DNA of 64,000 nucleotides. It comes from Pacificimonas flava. Lineage in GTDB: Bacteria; Pseudomonadota; Alphaproteobacteria; Sphingomonadales; Sphingomonadaceae. The notes beneath the pieces are model-generated. The model searched no databases. It was given only the letters and a program-made list of their open reading frames with translations, and was not told where the DNA came from. The stretch covers positions 534,344 to 598,343 of the forward strand of contig NZ_AMRV01000001.1 of NCBI RefSeq assembly GCF_000342165.1, given 5' to 3'. Position 1 is the first letter of the stretch, and each line of letters opens with the position of its first letter. Positions 57,412 through 64,000 of the stretch are shown in pieces. Both the position numbers and the translations under genes were made by a program.

Positions 57412-58062
57412 CTAGTCGCCCATATCGTCCAATTCGCCGAGCCGTCCGCGGTTCGCGGTTCGCATCCAGTGCGCAAGCTCACGATCCGGTGAATTCGCGA
57501 TGATGCGCGACAAATCCTCGGCCGCCTCGTCCTGGCCGAGTTTGAAACGGCCGGACACTGAGCCGACCTGGATACGAAAGCCGACGATGTGGGCCAGCAA
57601 TGTCTCATAGCGCGCGCCCAGTTCCTCCGCGCTCCACGCCGCTTCCGCTCCGGCCTCGACCTTTTCGATCAGCAGCCGCAGTGCCTCCTCCGTCAGCGCC
57701 TCCTCTATGAAAAGATCGCCGATGATGTGAAGTTGGGCGTAATTCCACGTGGGCCCCCAGTCGCGGCGCCCGACATGGCGCGGCGAAACGTAAGCGTCTG
57801 GCCCCTTGAACAGAATTTCGACGCGCGGGTCCTCCTCAACGATCGCAGCGAGCGGATTTCGGCGCGCGAAATGCCCGATCAATTCTGCCGGCCGGCCGAT
57901 TGCATCATAGCGAGCGACGAGGGGAAGCAGGCTGCCCTCACCGTGCAGGGGCGCTGAAACCCAAGCCAATGGCCGCTCCTCGATCAGCCGCTGCGCGTCC
58001 GCCCAGTCGCATCCGATCAGCCGATCCGCCTTGCCCGCTGAGCTATCGCTGCGGCGTCCCAC
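57412..58062 (-). CDS. FMN-binding negative transcriptional regulator (PaiB-like)
   Basis: A 216-aa protein with the PaiB family flavin-binding split-barrel features: LAWVSAPL, LIGHFARRNPL, the AYVSPRHVGRRDWGPTWNYA signature and late IVGFRIQV. PaiB-type proteins are linked to polyamine and protease gene control in Bacillus; the role here is not known, though a polyamine-type deacetylase gene is 2 kb away. The start is unsure. GTG at 58062 avoids overlap with the response regulator; an ATG at 58131 would overlap it by 44 bp. Confidence 0.7.
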   Translation of the reverse strand: MGRRSDSSAGKADRLIGCDWADAQRLIEERPLAWVSAPLHGEGSLLPLVARYDAIGRPAELIGHFARRNPLAAIVEEDPRVEILFKGPDAYVSPRHVGRRDWGPTWNYAQLHIIGDLFIEEALTEEALRLLIEKVEAGAEAAWSAEELGARYETLLAHIVGFRIQVGSVSGRFKLGQDEAAEDLSRIIANSPDRELAHWMRTANRGRLGELDDMGD

Positions 58063-58087
58063 TATCGGCGCCGAGCCGCGGTCTCGG

Positions 58088-58447
58088 TCATGCCTCGCCG
58101 ACCAGGCTGCGCAGTTCCGCCTCCAGCGCATCCAGGCGGAATGGCTTTGTCACCAGTCGCGCGTCGGACAGGGTTTCCGGCAGCGCCAAATTGGCATCGT
58201 ACCCGGTGGCGAAGATCACCGGAATGTCCCGGCGCATCAGAAGCTCCGCCGCCGAGAAGCTGCGCTCTCCGTTCAGGTTCACGTCCAGAAGCGCCACGTC
58301 GGCCTCGCAATCGGACGCGATCCGTTCCGCGTCCGCCAGCGTCTCGGCGGGCCCCACGAGTTCCCACTCCATGTCCTCGATCAGTCCTTCGAGGGACATC
58401 ATCACGAGTGCGTTGTCTTCCGCGACAAAAATTCGGCGCGCCGGCAA
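58088..58447 (-). CDS. Single-domain response regulator
   Basis: A 119-aa receiver domain with no output domain: acidic pair in FVAEDNALV, phospho-acceptor Asp in VALLDVNLNGE near residue 55, Thr/Ser region IFATGYDA and Lys in VTKPFRLDAL. No histidine kinase is adjacent. It may act as a phosphate shuttle or protein-protein switch. It lies 26 bp before the PaiB-like gene on the same strand. Confidence 0.85.
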   Translation of the reverse strand: MPARRIFVAEDNALVMMSLEGLIEDMEWELVGPAETLADAERIASDCEADVALLDVNLNGERSFSAAELLMRRDIPVIFATGYDANLALPETLSDARLVTKPFRLDALEAELRSLVGEA

Positions 58448-58605
58448 AACGGTCCTCCCTGATATTGGATGGCAGCCCTAGGTCAGACCACGCCCGGATG
58501 GCAAGATGAGCGCACGCGGTTCGTTGCTCAACGCGGTGCGTTGCCGCCGCCGTCTGCGCGCCCTAAGGCCCACAGCAGACTTTCTGCGGAACGAAGGCAT
58601 GGCTC

Positions 58606-59949
58606 ATGGCTGATTATGATTTCGACTATTTTGTCATCGGCGGCGGCTCCGGCGGCGTCCGCTCGGCCCGGATTGCAGCGGGCCATGGCGCCCGCGTCGG
58701 CCTGGCGGAAGAGCACCGTGTCGGCGGCACCTGCGTCATTCGCGGCTGCGTCCCCAAGAAGCTGCTCGTCATCGGCGCGCATTTTGCAGAAGATCTCGTG
58801 GACGCCGAACGCTTCGGTTGGACCGTGGGCGACAAAAACTTCGACTGGAAGACGTTGCAGAAAAACGTTCTGGCGGAGGTCGAACGGATAGAGGGCGCCT
58901 ATCACAACACGCTGGAAAACCAGGATGTAAAAATCTTCAAGGCGCGCGCCGTGCTGAAGGACGCACATACTCTGGACGTCGGCGGGAAGACCATCACGGC
59001 CGACAAGATCCTGATCGCCACCGGCGCCCGCCCCGGCACCTTCCCCTGCGAAGGCAGCGAACTCGCGATCACCTCAAACGAGGTCTTCCATCTCGAAAAG
59101 CTGCCGAAAAGCATCATCATCGCGGGCGGAGGGTATATCGCCAACGAATTTGCCGGTATCTTCAACGAACTGGGCGCGAAGGTGACGCTGGTCCAGCGGT
59201 CCGACAAGCTGCTGCGCGGCTATGATCACTCCATGGTCGAGCGACTGATGCACATCAGCACCGTGAAGGGGATCGAGATCCTCTACAACGCGCCGTTCGA
59301 AAAGATCGAGAAGACTGAGGGCGGCGGCGTGAAGGTCTCGCTCGGCAATGGCGACGTGCGGGAGGCAGACATTCTCCTCGCCGCCATCGGCCGCCCGCCC
59401 AATACGGAGAATATGGGCCTGGAAACGGTCGGCGTGAAGCTGAACGACCGCGGCGCCGTTTGCATCGACGAGGACTTCCGCACCAGCGTCGACAATATCT
59501 ACGCCGTCGGCGATGTCACCGACAATGTTCAATTGACGCCTGTCGCCATCCGTGAGGGGCACGCGCTTGCCGACACCCTGTTCGGGGACGAGGCGTGGCG
59601 CCCCGAATATGACTGTATTCCCTCTGCGGTCTTCAGCCACCCTCCCATTGCCGCGGTCGGCATGACCGAAAGCGAAGCGCGGGATCAACTTGGCGGCGTT
59701 GAGGTTTTTACAAGCGATTTCCGCGCAATGAAGAATGTTCTTGCGAACCGGAACGAGCGGTCGCTCTACAAGCTGATCGTGGATTCCGCGAATGGGAAGC
59801 TGGTGGGTGCGCATATGATCGGGCCGGATGCACCGGAAATCATGCAGTCCCTCGCCATCGCGGTGAAGGCGGGCCTGACCAAAAAGCAGGTCGACGCGAC
59901 CATTGCCATTCACCCGACGATGGCTGAGGAATTGGTGTTGATGCGATAG
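58606..59949 (+). CDS. gor: Glutathione-disulfide reductase
   Basis: A 447-aa flavoenzyme that reduces oxidised glutathione with NADPH. FAD fold [15 protein letters not shown], redox-active pair C43/C48 in [18 protein letters not shown] fold [15 protein letters not shown], and the catalytic His/Glu in [11 protein letters not shown] at the C-terminus. Full length. DAHP synthase follows after 61 bp. Confidence 0.95.
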   Translation: MADYDFDYFVIGGGSGGVRSARIAAGHGARVGLAEEHRVGGTCVIRGCVPKKLLVIGAHFAEDLVDAERFGWTVGDKNFDWKTLQKNVLAEVERIEGAYHNTLENQDVKIFKARAVLKDAHTLDVGGKTITADKILIATGARPGTFPCEGSELAITSNEVFHLEKLPKSIIIAGGGYIANEFAGIFNELGAKVTLVQRSDKLLRGYDHSMVERLMHISTVKGIEILYNAPFEKIEKTEGGGVKVSLGNGDVREADILLAAIGRPPNTENMGLETVGVKLNDRGAVCIDEDFRTSVDNIYAVGDVTDNVQLTPVAIREGHALADTLFGDEAWRPEYDCIPSAVFSHPPIAAVGMTESEARDQLGGVEVFTSDFRAMKNVLANRNERSLYKLIVDSANGKLVGAHMIGPDAPEIMQSLAIAVKAGLTKKQVDATIAIHPTMAEELVLMR

Positions 59950-60010
59950 CTGGGCCGGCGCAAACATTCTGTTTGTTGCCCGCGCCTGCTTGTGCGAACA
60001 GGATCCTATC

Positions 60011-61390
60011 ATGACGAATAGCAAGTGGACCCCGCAGAGCTGGCGCAATTTCGAGGCGCGGCAGCTTCCCGCCTATCCGGACAGCGCAGCGCTGGCCGAG
60101 ACCGAGCAGCTCCTTGGCACCTATCCGCCACTCGTCTTCGCCGGTGAAGCGCGGCAGCTTCGCGCCGATCTGGCCGACGTGGCCCATGGCAAGGGATTCC
60201 TGCTGCAGGGCGGCGACTGCGCGGAAAGCTTCGCGGAATTTCACCCGAACAATATTCGCGACACGTTTCGCGTGCTTCTGCAGATGGCCGTCGTCCTGAC
60301 GTTCGGATCGAAGATGCCGGTCGTGAAGGTTGGCCGCATGGCCGGTCAGTTCGCCAAGCCCCGCTCGGCCGATATGGAGGAACAGGACGGCGCCTCCCTT
60401 CCCTCCTATCGCGGCGACATCGTCAACGATATCGGGTTCGAGGCGGCGGGACGGCAGCCCAATCCCGAACGCATGCTGCGCGCCTATATGCAGGCGGCCG
60501 CGACGCTCAACCTGCTTCGCGCGCTCGCGACCGGCGGCTATGCAAACCTTTATCAGGTGCATCAGTGGAATCTCGACTTCGTTGGTGCCTCGCCCACGGG
60601 AGAGAAATATCGAGAAGTTGCCGGCCGTATCGGCGAAGCTCTCGACTTCATGGCGGCCTGCGGTGTCGACCCGGACAGTGTGCCGCAACTGCACGGCACC
60701 GACTTCTACACCAGTCACGAAGCCCTGCTGCTCGGCTATGAGCAGGCGATGACGCGGCAGGATTCACTTACGGGGCGCTGGTACGATACGTCTGCCCACA
60801 TGCTGTGGATCGGCGACCGCACGCGCTTCACGGGCTCGGCGCATGTGGAATTTCTGCGCGGCGTCGGCAATCCCATTGCCATGAAGGCCGGTCCCTCATT
60901 GGAGCCTGATGAGCTAATTCGGCTCATTGACACGCTGAATCCGGACAATGATCCCGGCCGCCTGACGATCATCAGCCGCTTCGGCCACGACAAGGTCGAA
61001 GCCGGGCTGCCGAAACTGGTGCGCCGCGTCGCGGCAGAGGGACGCCATGTCGTCTGGTCCTGCGATCCGATGCACGGCAACACCATCAAGTCCGCCAGCG
61101 GCTTCAAGACCCGTCCCTTCGAGCGAATCCTATCGGAGGTTTCCAGTTTCTTCGCCGTCCACCGCGCGGAGGGGACGCATGCCGGCGGCATCCACTGCGA
61201 GATGACCGGCCAGAACGTCACCGAATGCACCGGCGGCGCAGCAGCTGTCACTGATGAGACACTTGCGGATCGTTATCATACGCATTGCGACCCGCGCCTT
61301 AACGCCAGTCAGTCCATCGAACTGGCCTTCCTTCTTGCCGAGAAGCTGCGCGACGAAATGGCCAAGCAGGATCAGGCGGCCGCCGCATAA
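60011..61390 (+). CDS. Class II 3-deoxy-7-phosphoheptulonate synthase
   Basis: A 459-aa enzyme that joins phosphoenolpyruvate and erythrose 4-phosphate, the first step to aromatic amino acids, and so feeds the trp genes in this window. Plant-like class II features: [64 protein letters not shown] and [19 protein letters not shown]. The start MTNSKWTPQ is the family start; an ATG 7 codons upstream is less likely. Confidence 0.95.
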   Translation: MTNSKWTPQSWRNFEARQLPAYPDSAALAETEQLLGTYPPLVFAGEARQLRADLADVAHGKGFLLQGGDCAESFAEFHPNNIRDTFRVLLQMAVVLTFGSKMPVVKVGRMAGQFAKPRSADMEEQDGASLPSYRGDIVNDIGFEAAGRQPNPERMLRAYMQAAATLNLLRALATGGYANLYQVHQWNLDFVGASPTGEKYREVAGRIGEALDFMAACGVDPDSVPQLHGTDFYTSHEALLLGYEQAMTRQDSLTGRWYDTSAHMLWIGDRTRFTGSAHVEFLRGVGNPIAMKAGPSLEPDELIRLIDTLNPDNDPGRLTIISRFGHDKVEAGLPKLVRRVAAEGRHVVWSCDPMHGNTIKSASGFKTRPFERILSEVSSFFAVHRAEGTHAGGIHCEMTGQNVTECTGGAAAVTDETLADRYHTHCDPRLNASQSIELAFLLAEKLRDEMAKQDQAAAA

Positions 61391-61413
61391 TGTGCGAACC
61401 TGTGGGCCGCGGC

Positions 61414-61442
61414 TTGACAAGCCTGGCCTCGGCCCATAGGTC
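61414..61442 (+). promoter_or_regulatory. Promoter of tRNA-Glu
   Basis: A consensus -35 TTGACA (61414-61419) lies 17 bp before TAGGTC (61437-61442), about 32 bp upstream of the tRNA 5' end. Confidence 0.65.
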
Positions 61443-61473
61443 GCGCGTCTCGCAGGGCGGCGCACCGCCCCGT

Positions 61474-61549
61474 GGCCCCTTCGTCTAGCGGTCTAGGACG
61501 TCGCCCTCTCACGGCGAAAACACGGGTTCGAGTCCCGTAGGGGTCACCA
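61474..61549 (+). tRNA. tRNA-Glu (anticodon CTC)
   Basis: A 76-nt cloverleaf. The acceptor arms GGCCCCT and AGGGGTC pair with one G-T wobble; the anticodon stem TCGCC/GGCGA encloses the loop CTCTCAC with anticodon CTC (reads GAG). The T arm is CACGG/CCGTA-like with GTTCGAGTC loop region, and CCA is encoded at 61547-61549. Its 3' half is the likely integration site of the element that follows. Confidence 0.93.
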
Positions 61550-61611
61550 TTCGGTGGCATACATCGCGAAAATGCTGGAAACCCGGGCAGGCGAACCAGT
61601 TACGCGAGGTG

Positions 61612-61635
61612 GGGTGGTCCATTTAGGTGGTCCAT
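61612..61635 (+). repeat. Two copies of GGTGGTCCAT before the integrase start
   Basis: GGTGGTCCAT occurs at about 61613 and again at 61626, about 13 bp apart, ending just before the integrase ATG. Close direct repeats next to an integrase gene may be arm-type binding sites or an autoregulatory site. The second copy also supplies the AGGTGG ribosome binding site. Confidence 0.4.
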
Positions 61636-63564
61636 ATGAGCAGTCGCCCCATTTCTCCCATGAAGCGTCCTAATTCCGAGAACCTATGGTTCCGGATGAT
61701 CGTCCCGCCAGACCTGCGGCAGGCGGTTGGTAAGCGCGAAATCCGAGAATCTCTCCACACGCCAAAGATGTCCGAAGCGCGTCTGCTCTGCTCGACCAAG
61801 CAGTTAGAGTGGAATGAACGCTTCGCAAAACTGCGGGAACAGAATGCCGTGACGGCCGCCGCCGAAGGTGTGCAGATCGTCGACAGGCTTTTGGATGCCC
61901 GGATCGCGGAGCACGGGATCTTTCATGCAGTCGCCTACGAGCTTGAGCTTATCGCTCAGGCGGAGTGCGCTCATCTTGACGCTGCAGAATTGATTAAACC
62001 TGGTCAGGCAGCGATCAACCTTTGCCGCGCTTATGCGACCTATGCAGACCCGCAGGTGAGTGGCGTGATTAGCGCGCGGCAGCGTGTGCTTCATCGAGAT
62101 GTCATGTCGGCTTCGCTTGCCGGGACCGAAGCGGCATCGCGCGCCCATACGGCAGGCTTCTGGCAGGTCACTTCTACATTCCTACAGGACGCGTTCGAGG
62201 CGGCGGGATTACCACTAGATGAAGCCGACCCCAGGGTTTATGTTGCCGCCGACCACTTCTTGTCCCGTCTACTCTCTTATAGACTGCCACAATTGGACAT
62301 GGCGGCTATAGCCCATCCAATACCGACTGAGTTGAGACCAGCGCCGTGCACTGCATCTAAGGGCAACGTGCATATGCCCGACCCAGAAATCTCACATGCC
62401 GCTCAGGGCGCCAAAGCCGCATCACTGGATAGAGGTGATAAAGATCTACGACGCGTGGTCATGGGCGAGCACGCCGAGGCGCGAACTCTTTTGCAGGTTT
62501 TTTCCGCATGGGCAGCATCGCGACAGCCAGAGGACTCCAAGCTTGTTGATGAATGGAACACCACGATAAACCGGTTCGTCGAGCTCCATGATGACCTCGA
62601 AGTGACCCAGATATCGAAAGACCATGTCACTCTCTTTCGTGAGGCGATGAAGGGCCTCCCTTCACGTCCCAAGGCAGCGGTGCGCTGTCTACCGTTGCGC
62701 GATCAAATTGAGATCGCTCGCCGCGACGAACTACCAACCCTGTCCGGTCCCACCATCGCAAAGCATATGAGTGGGCTTCGTTCGGTGCTGGACCATGCAG
62801 TTGAAACTTTGGGGCTCATGGACCGCAACGTAGCCAAGGACGTCAAGGTCACGGGCTCGAAGAGTGCTATAGATGCTCGCCTCGCCCATACGCCGGAAGA
62901 TCTGCGCGTCATCTTCTCCAGCCCCATGATGACCGATTCTACCGATCGGCTTCGAACGACAGACTTTTGGCTGGTGATGATGGCTCCGCTTATGGGAATC
63001 CGGATTGAAGAAGCCGGCAAGCTAAGACCTGGGAACGTCAAAATCGATCGCGGAATTACCTACATTAGCATTGAGCGTGATACACTTAGGAAACGACGTG
63101 AAAATCATGCGAAGGGCGAAGTCGCTAAGCGAGCCAAAACCAAGGCCGGTTATCGCGACATTCCGGTGCACTGGATACTTATTGAGGCCGGCTTCCTGGA
63201 ATACGTTGAACGAAAGCGTGCGGCTGGGTCCGAATGGCTATTCGACGACCTTACCGCCAACAAGCATGGCGATCGGACCAAGGCCGCCTCCCAGCGTATT
63301 ATCCGTCGTCTGCGCGCCCTTGGGATTACGGACAGTGAGAAAGATTTTCATTCCTTTCGCCATGATATGAAACGAGCGGCTCGGGGGACCGGAATGAAGG
63401 AGGAGATCGCGGATCTGCTTGCCGGGCATGCGCCGGACAGCGTCGGACGCAAATATGGTGCGGGTGCAGAACTGACAGTCCTCAAAGAGGCAGTTAATAT
63501 GATCGATTACGAATTGATTGAGTGGGACCCAGTTATCAAAGCTGCTCGAAAGCGTATGGCATGA
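61636..63564 (+). CDS. Tyrosine-type site-specific recombinase (integrase)
   Basis: A 642-aa integrase with an N-terminal DUF6538-like segment (ENLWFRMIVPPDLRQAVGKR), a SAM-like core-binding domain, and a C-terminal catalytic domain. Catalytic residues: Arg in LMGIRIEEAGKLR, His-x-x-Arg in FHSFRHDMKRAAR, His in LLAGHAPDSVG and Tyr in GRKYGAG. ATG at 61636 follows AGGTGG; an in-frame GTG three codons before is possible. It probably inserted the element at the adjacent tRNA-Glu. Confidence 0.92.
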   Translation: MSSRPISPMKRPNSENLWFRMIVPPDLRQAVGKREIRESLHTPKMSEARLLCSTKQLEWNERFAKLREQNAVTAAAEGVQIVDRLLDARIAEHGIFHAVAYELELIAQAECAHLDAAELIKPGQAAINLCRAYATYADPQVSGVISARQRVLHRDVMSASLAGTEAASRAHTAGFWQVTSTFLQDAFEAAGLPLDEADPRVYVAADHFLSRLLSYRLPQLDMAAIAHPIPTELRPAPCTASKGNVHMPDPEISHAAQGAKAASLDRGDKDLRRVVMGEHAEARTLLQVFSAWAASRQPEDSKLVDEWNTTINRFVELHDDLEVTQISKDHVTLFREAMKGLPSRPKAAVRCLPLRDQIEIARRDELPTLSGPTIAKHMSGLRSVLDHAVETLGLMDRNVAKDVKVTGSKSAIDARLAHTPEDLRVIFSSPMMTDSTDRLRTTDFWLVMMAPLMGIRIEEAGKLRPGNVKIDRGITYISIERDTLRKRRENHAKGEVAKRAKTKAGYRDIPVHWILIEAGFLEYVERKRAAGSEWLFDDLTANKHGDRTKAASQRIIRRLRALGITDSEKDFHSFRHDMKRAARGTGMKEEIADLLAGHAPDSVGRKYGAGAELTVLKEAVNMIDYELIEWDPVIKAARKRMA

Positions 63565-63607
63565 TACCAATACGAAAAGATATAATCATCTAACTTTCAC
63601 AGCATCT

Positions 63608-63647
63608 GTCAAAATGCAGCCGACGAGAGAATGAGATTGATTTTGAC
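63608..63647. repeat. 8-bp inverted repeat after the integrase gene
   Basis: GTCAAAAT (63608-63615) and ATTTTGAC (63640-63647) are exact inverted copies separated by 24 bp, in an AT-rich gap between the integrase and the insertion sequence. A terminator or recombination-site role is possible; there is little to tell them apart. Confidence 0.3.
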
Positions 63648-63654
63648 GCATGAA

Positions 63655-64000
63655 CTAGGCCTCGTTGACAAAGGGTATCCAGAGTTTGACTGAGGCGAGC
63701 GCGACGAATCCGAGGTAGGACTCTCTGGTCTTGTCGTAGCGGGTGGCGACCCGGCGCCAGTTCTTCAGCGTGTTGAACAGCCGTTCGATCAGGTTGCGCC
63801 AGCGGTATTTCGCGCGGTCGTGCGGAGCAGGCGTTCGGCGGTTCGCCTTGGCAGGGATGACCGCTTCGACGCCGGCAGCGGTGATCTCCTCGCAGATGGC
63901 ATCGGCATCATAGCCGCGGTCGGCGAGGAACGCTTCGATGCGATCACCGATCATCCGGAACAGCAGTGTAAAACTTTGAACGTCGTGCGCCTGGTCGAGC
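63655..64000 (-). CDS. IS5-family transposase, C-terminal part (cut by window edge)
   Basis: The frame is open to the right edge. The visible end reads LDQAHDVQSFTLLFRMIGDR, LADRGYDADAICEEI, PAPHDRAKYRWRNLIERLFN and ATRYDKTRESYLGF. The Asp in ADRGYDAD and the Glu in RNLIERLFN are the second and third residues of the DDE triad. An ATG at 63954 is internal, not the gene start. The stop TAG lies in GAACTAGGCCTCGTTGACAA, which looks like the terminal inverted repeat of an IS427/IS5-type element, so the element's end is near 63650. Confidence 0.85.
   Translation of the reverse strand, partial: LDQAHDVQSFTLLFRMIGDRIEAFLADRGYDADAICEEITAAGVEAVIPAKANRRTPAPHDRAKYRWRNLIERLFNTLKNWRRVATRYDKTRESYLGFVALASVKLWIPFVNEA

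Larger units (their letters stand above)
61550..64000. mobile_element. Left part of an integrated element (tRNA-Glu site, integrase, IS5-type insertion)
   Basis: Directly after the tRNA CCA end comes a tyrosine recombinase, then an IS5-family transposase, with visibly lower GC and more A/T-ended codons than the rest of the window. This is the usual layout of an island inserted at a tRNA 3' end. The matching direct repeat of the tRNA end that would mark the far border is not in the window, so its size and cargo are unknown. Confidence 0.75.

Overview
The window is chromosomal DNA of a GC-rich alphaproteobacterium, most likely a sphingomonad (order Sphingomonadales). Supporting signs are the blocks rpsB-tsf-pyrH-frr-uppS-cdsA, tpiA-secG-pyrG and ppiD-trpE-trpG-trpD-trpC-moaC-moeA-lexA next to comEC, gltX and gltA, a prolyl-tRNA synthetase of only 429 aa, an alphaproteobacterial SOS box (GTTC-N7-GTTC) before lexA, and a TonB-dependent receptor. 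Genes are tightly packed and many neighbours share ATGA or GTGA stop/start overlaps.

Layout. 1-4.5 kb: translation and envelope operon on the minus strand (rpsB to cdsA). 4.5-8.3 kb: RNA m5U methyltransferase, NAD(P)H-hydrate repair enzyme, N-formylglutamate amidohydrolase-like protein and a small exported protein. 8.4-16 kb: dnaE, a small exported calcium-motif protein, lolD, lolC/E, proS. 16-20 kb: LD-carboxypeptidase, pyrG, secG, tpiA. 20.2-28.4 kb: ppiD, tryptophan genes, moaC, moeA, lexA. 28.5-37 kb: cupin protein, comEC, gltX, gltA, sdhA, sdhD, sdhC. 37-40 kb: DUF6285/phosphotransferase pair and a soluble globin-coupled chemoreceptor. 39.9-44.2 kb: three-subunit molybdenum hydroxylase with a MarR regulator. 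44.3-48.5 kb: copper-type bufferin cluster. 48.5-58.5 kb: ferredoxin-NADP reductase, lipoprotein oligopeptidase, TonB receptor, acetylpolyamine amidohydrolase-like protein, esterase, AraC and PaiB-like regulators, response regulator. 58.6-61.4 kb: gor and class II DAHP synthase. 61.4 kb to the end: tRNA-Glu(CTC), then a tyrosine recombinase and an IS5-type transposase, which is the start of an integrated element.

The most unusual locus is 44.3-48.5 kb. Two exported Cys-rich precursor peptides (BufA1 type with 4 Cys, BufA2 type with 6 Cys) are transcribed divergently. One arm carries doxX, an ECF sigma factor and its membrane anti-sigma NrsF (DUF1109). The other carries a DUF692/MNIO modification enzyme and a DUF2063 partner. 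Between the arms lie two back-to-back perfect copies of GTAACC-N16-CGAA, the motif I recall for Caulobacter sigma-F promoters. Precursors, BufC, DoxX, NrsF and promoters look intact, but the sigma factor has an in-frame amber codon between its sigma-2 and sigma-4 regions. The MNIO gene has no ATG/GTG/TTG start before its first conserved motif and has a one-base frameshift near its 3' third. Either the system is freshly decaying or the assembly has errors here; the raw reads would decide.

Other regulatory signals seen directly are a 17-bp perfect palindrome filling the -35/-10 spacer of the molybdenum hydroxylase promoter just below a MarR gene, and the SOS box of lexA.
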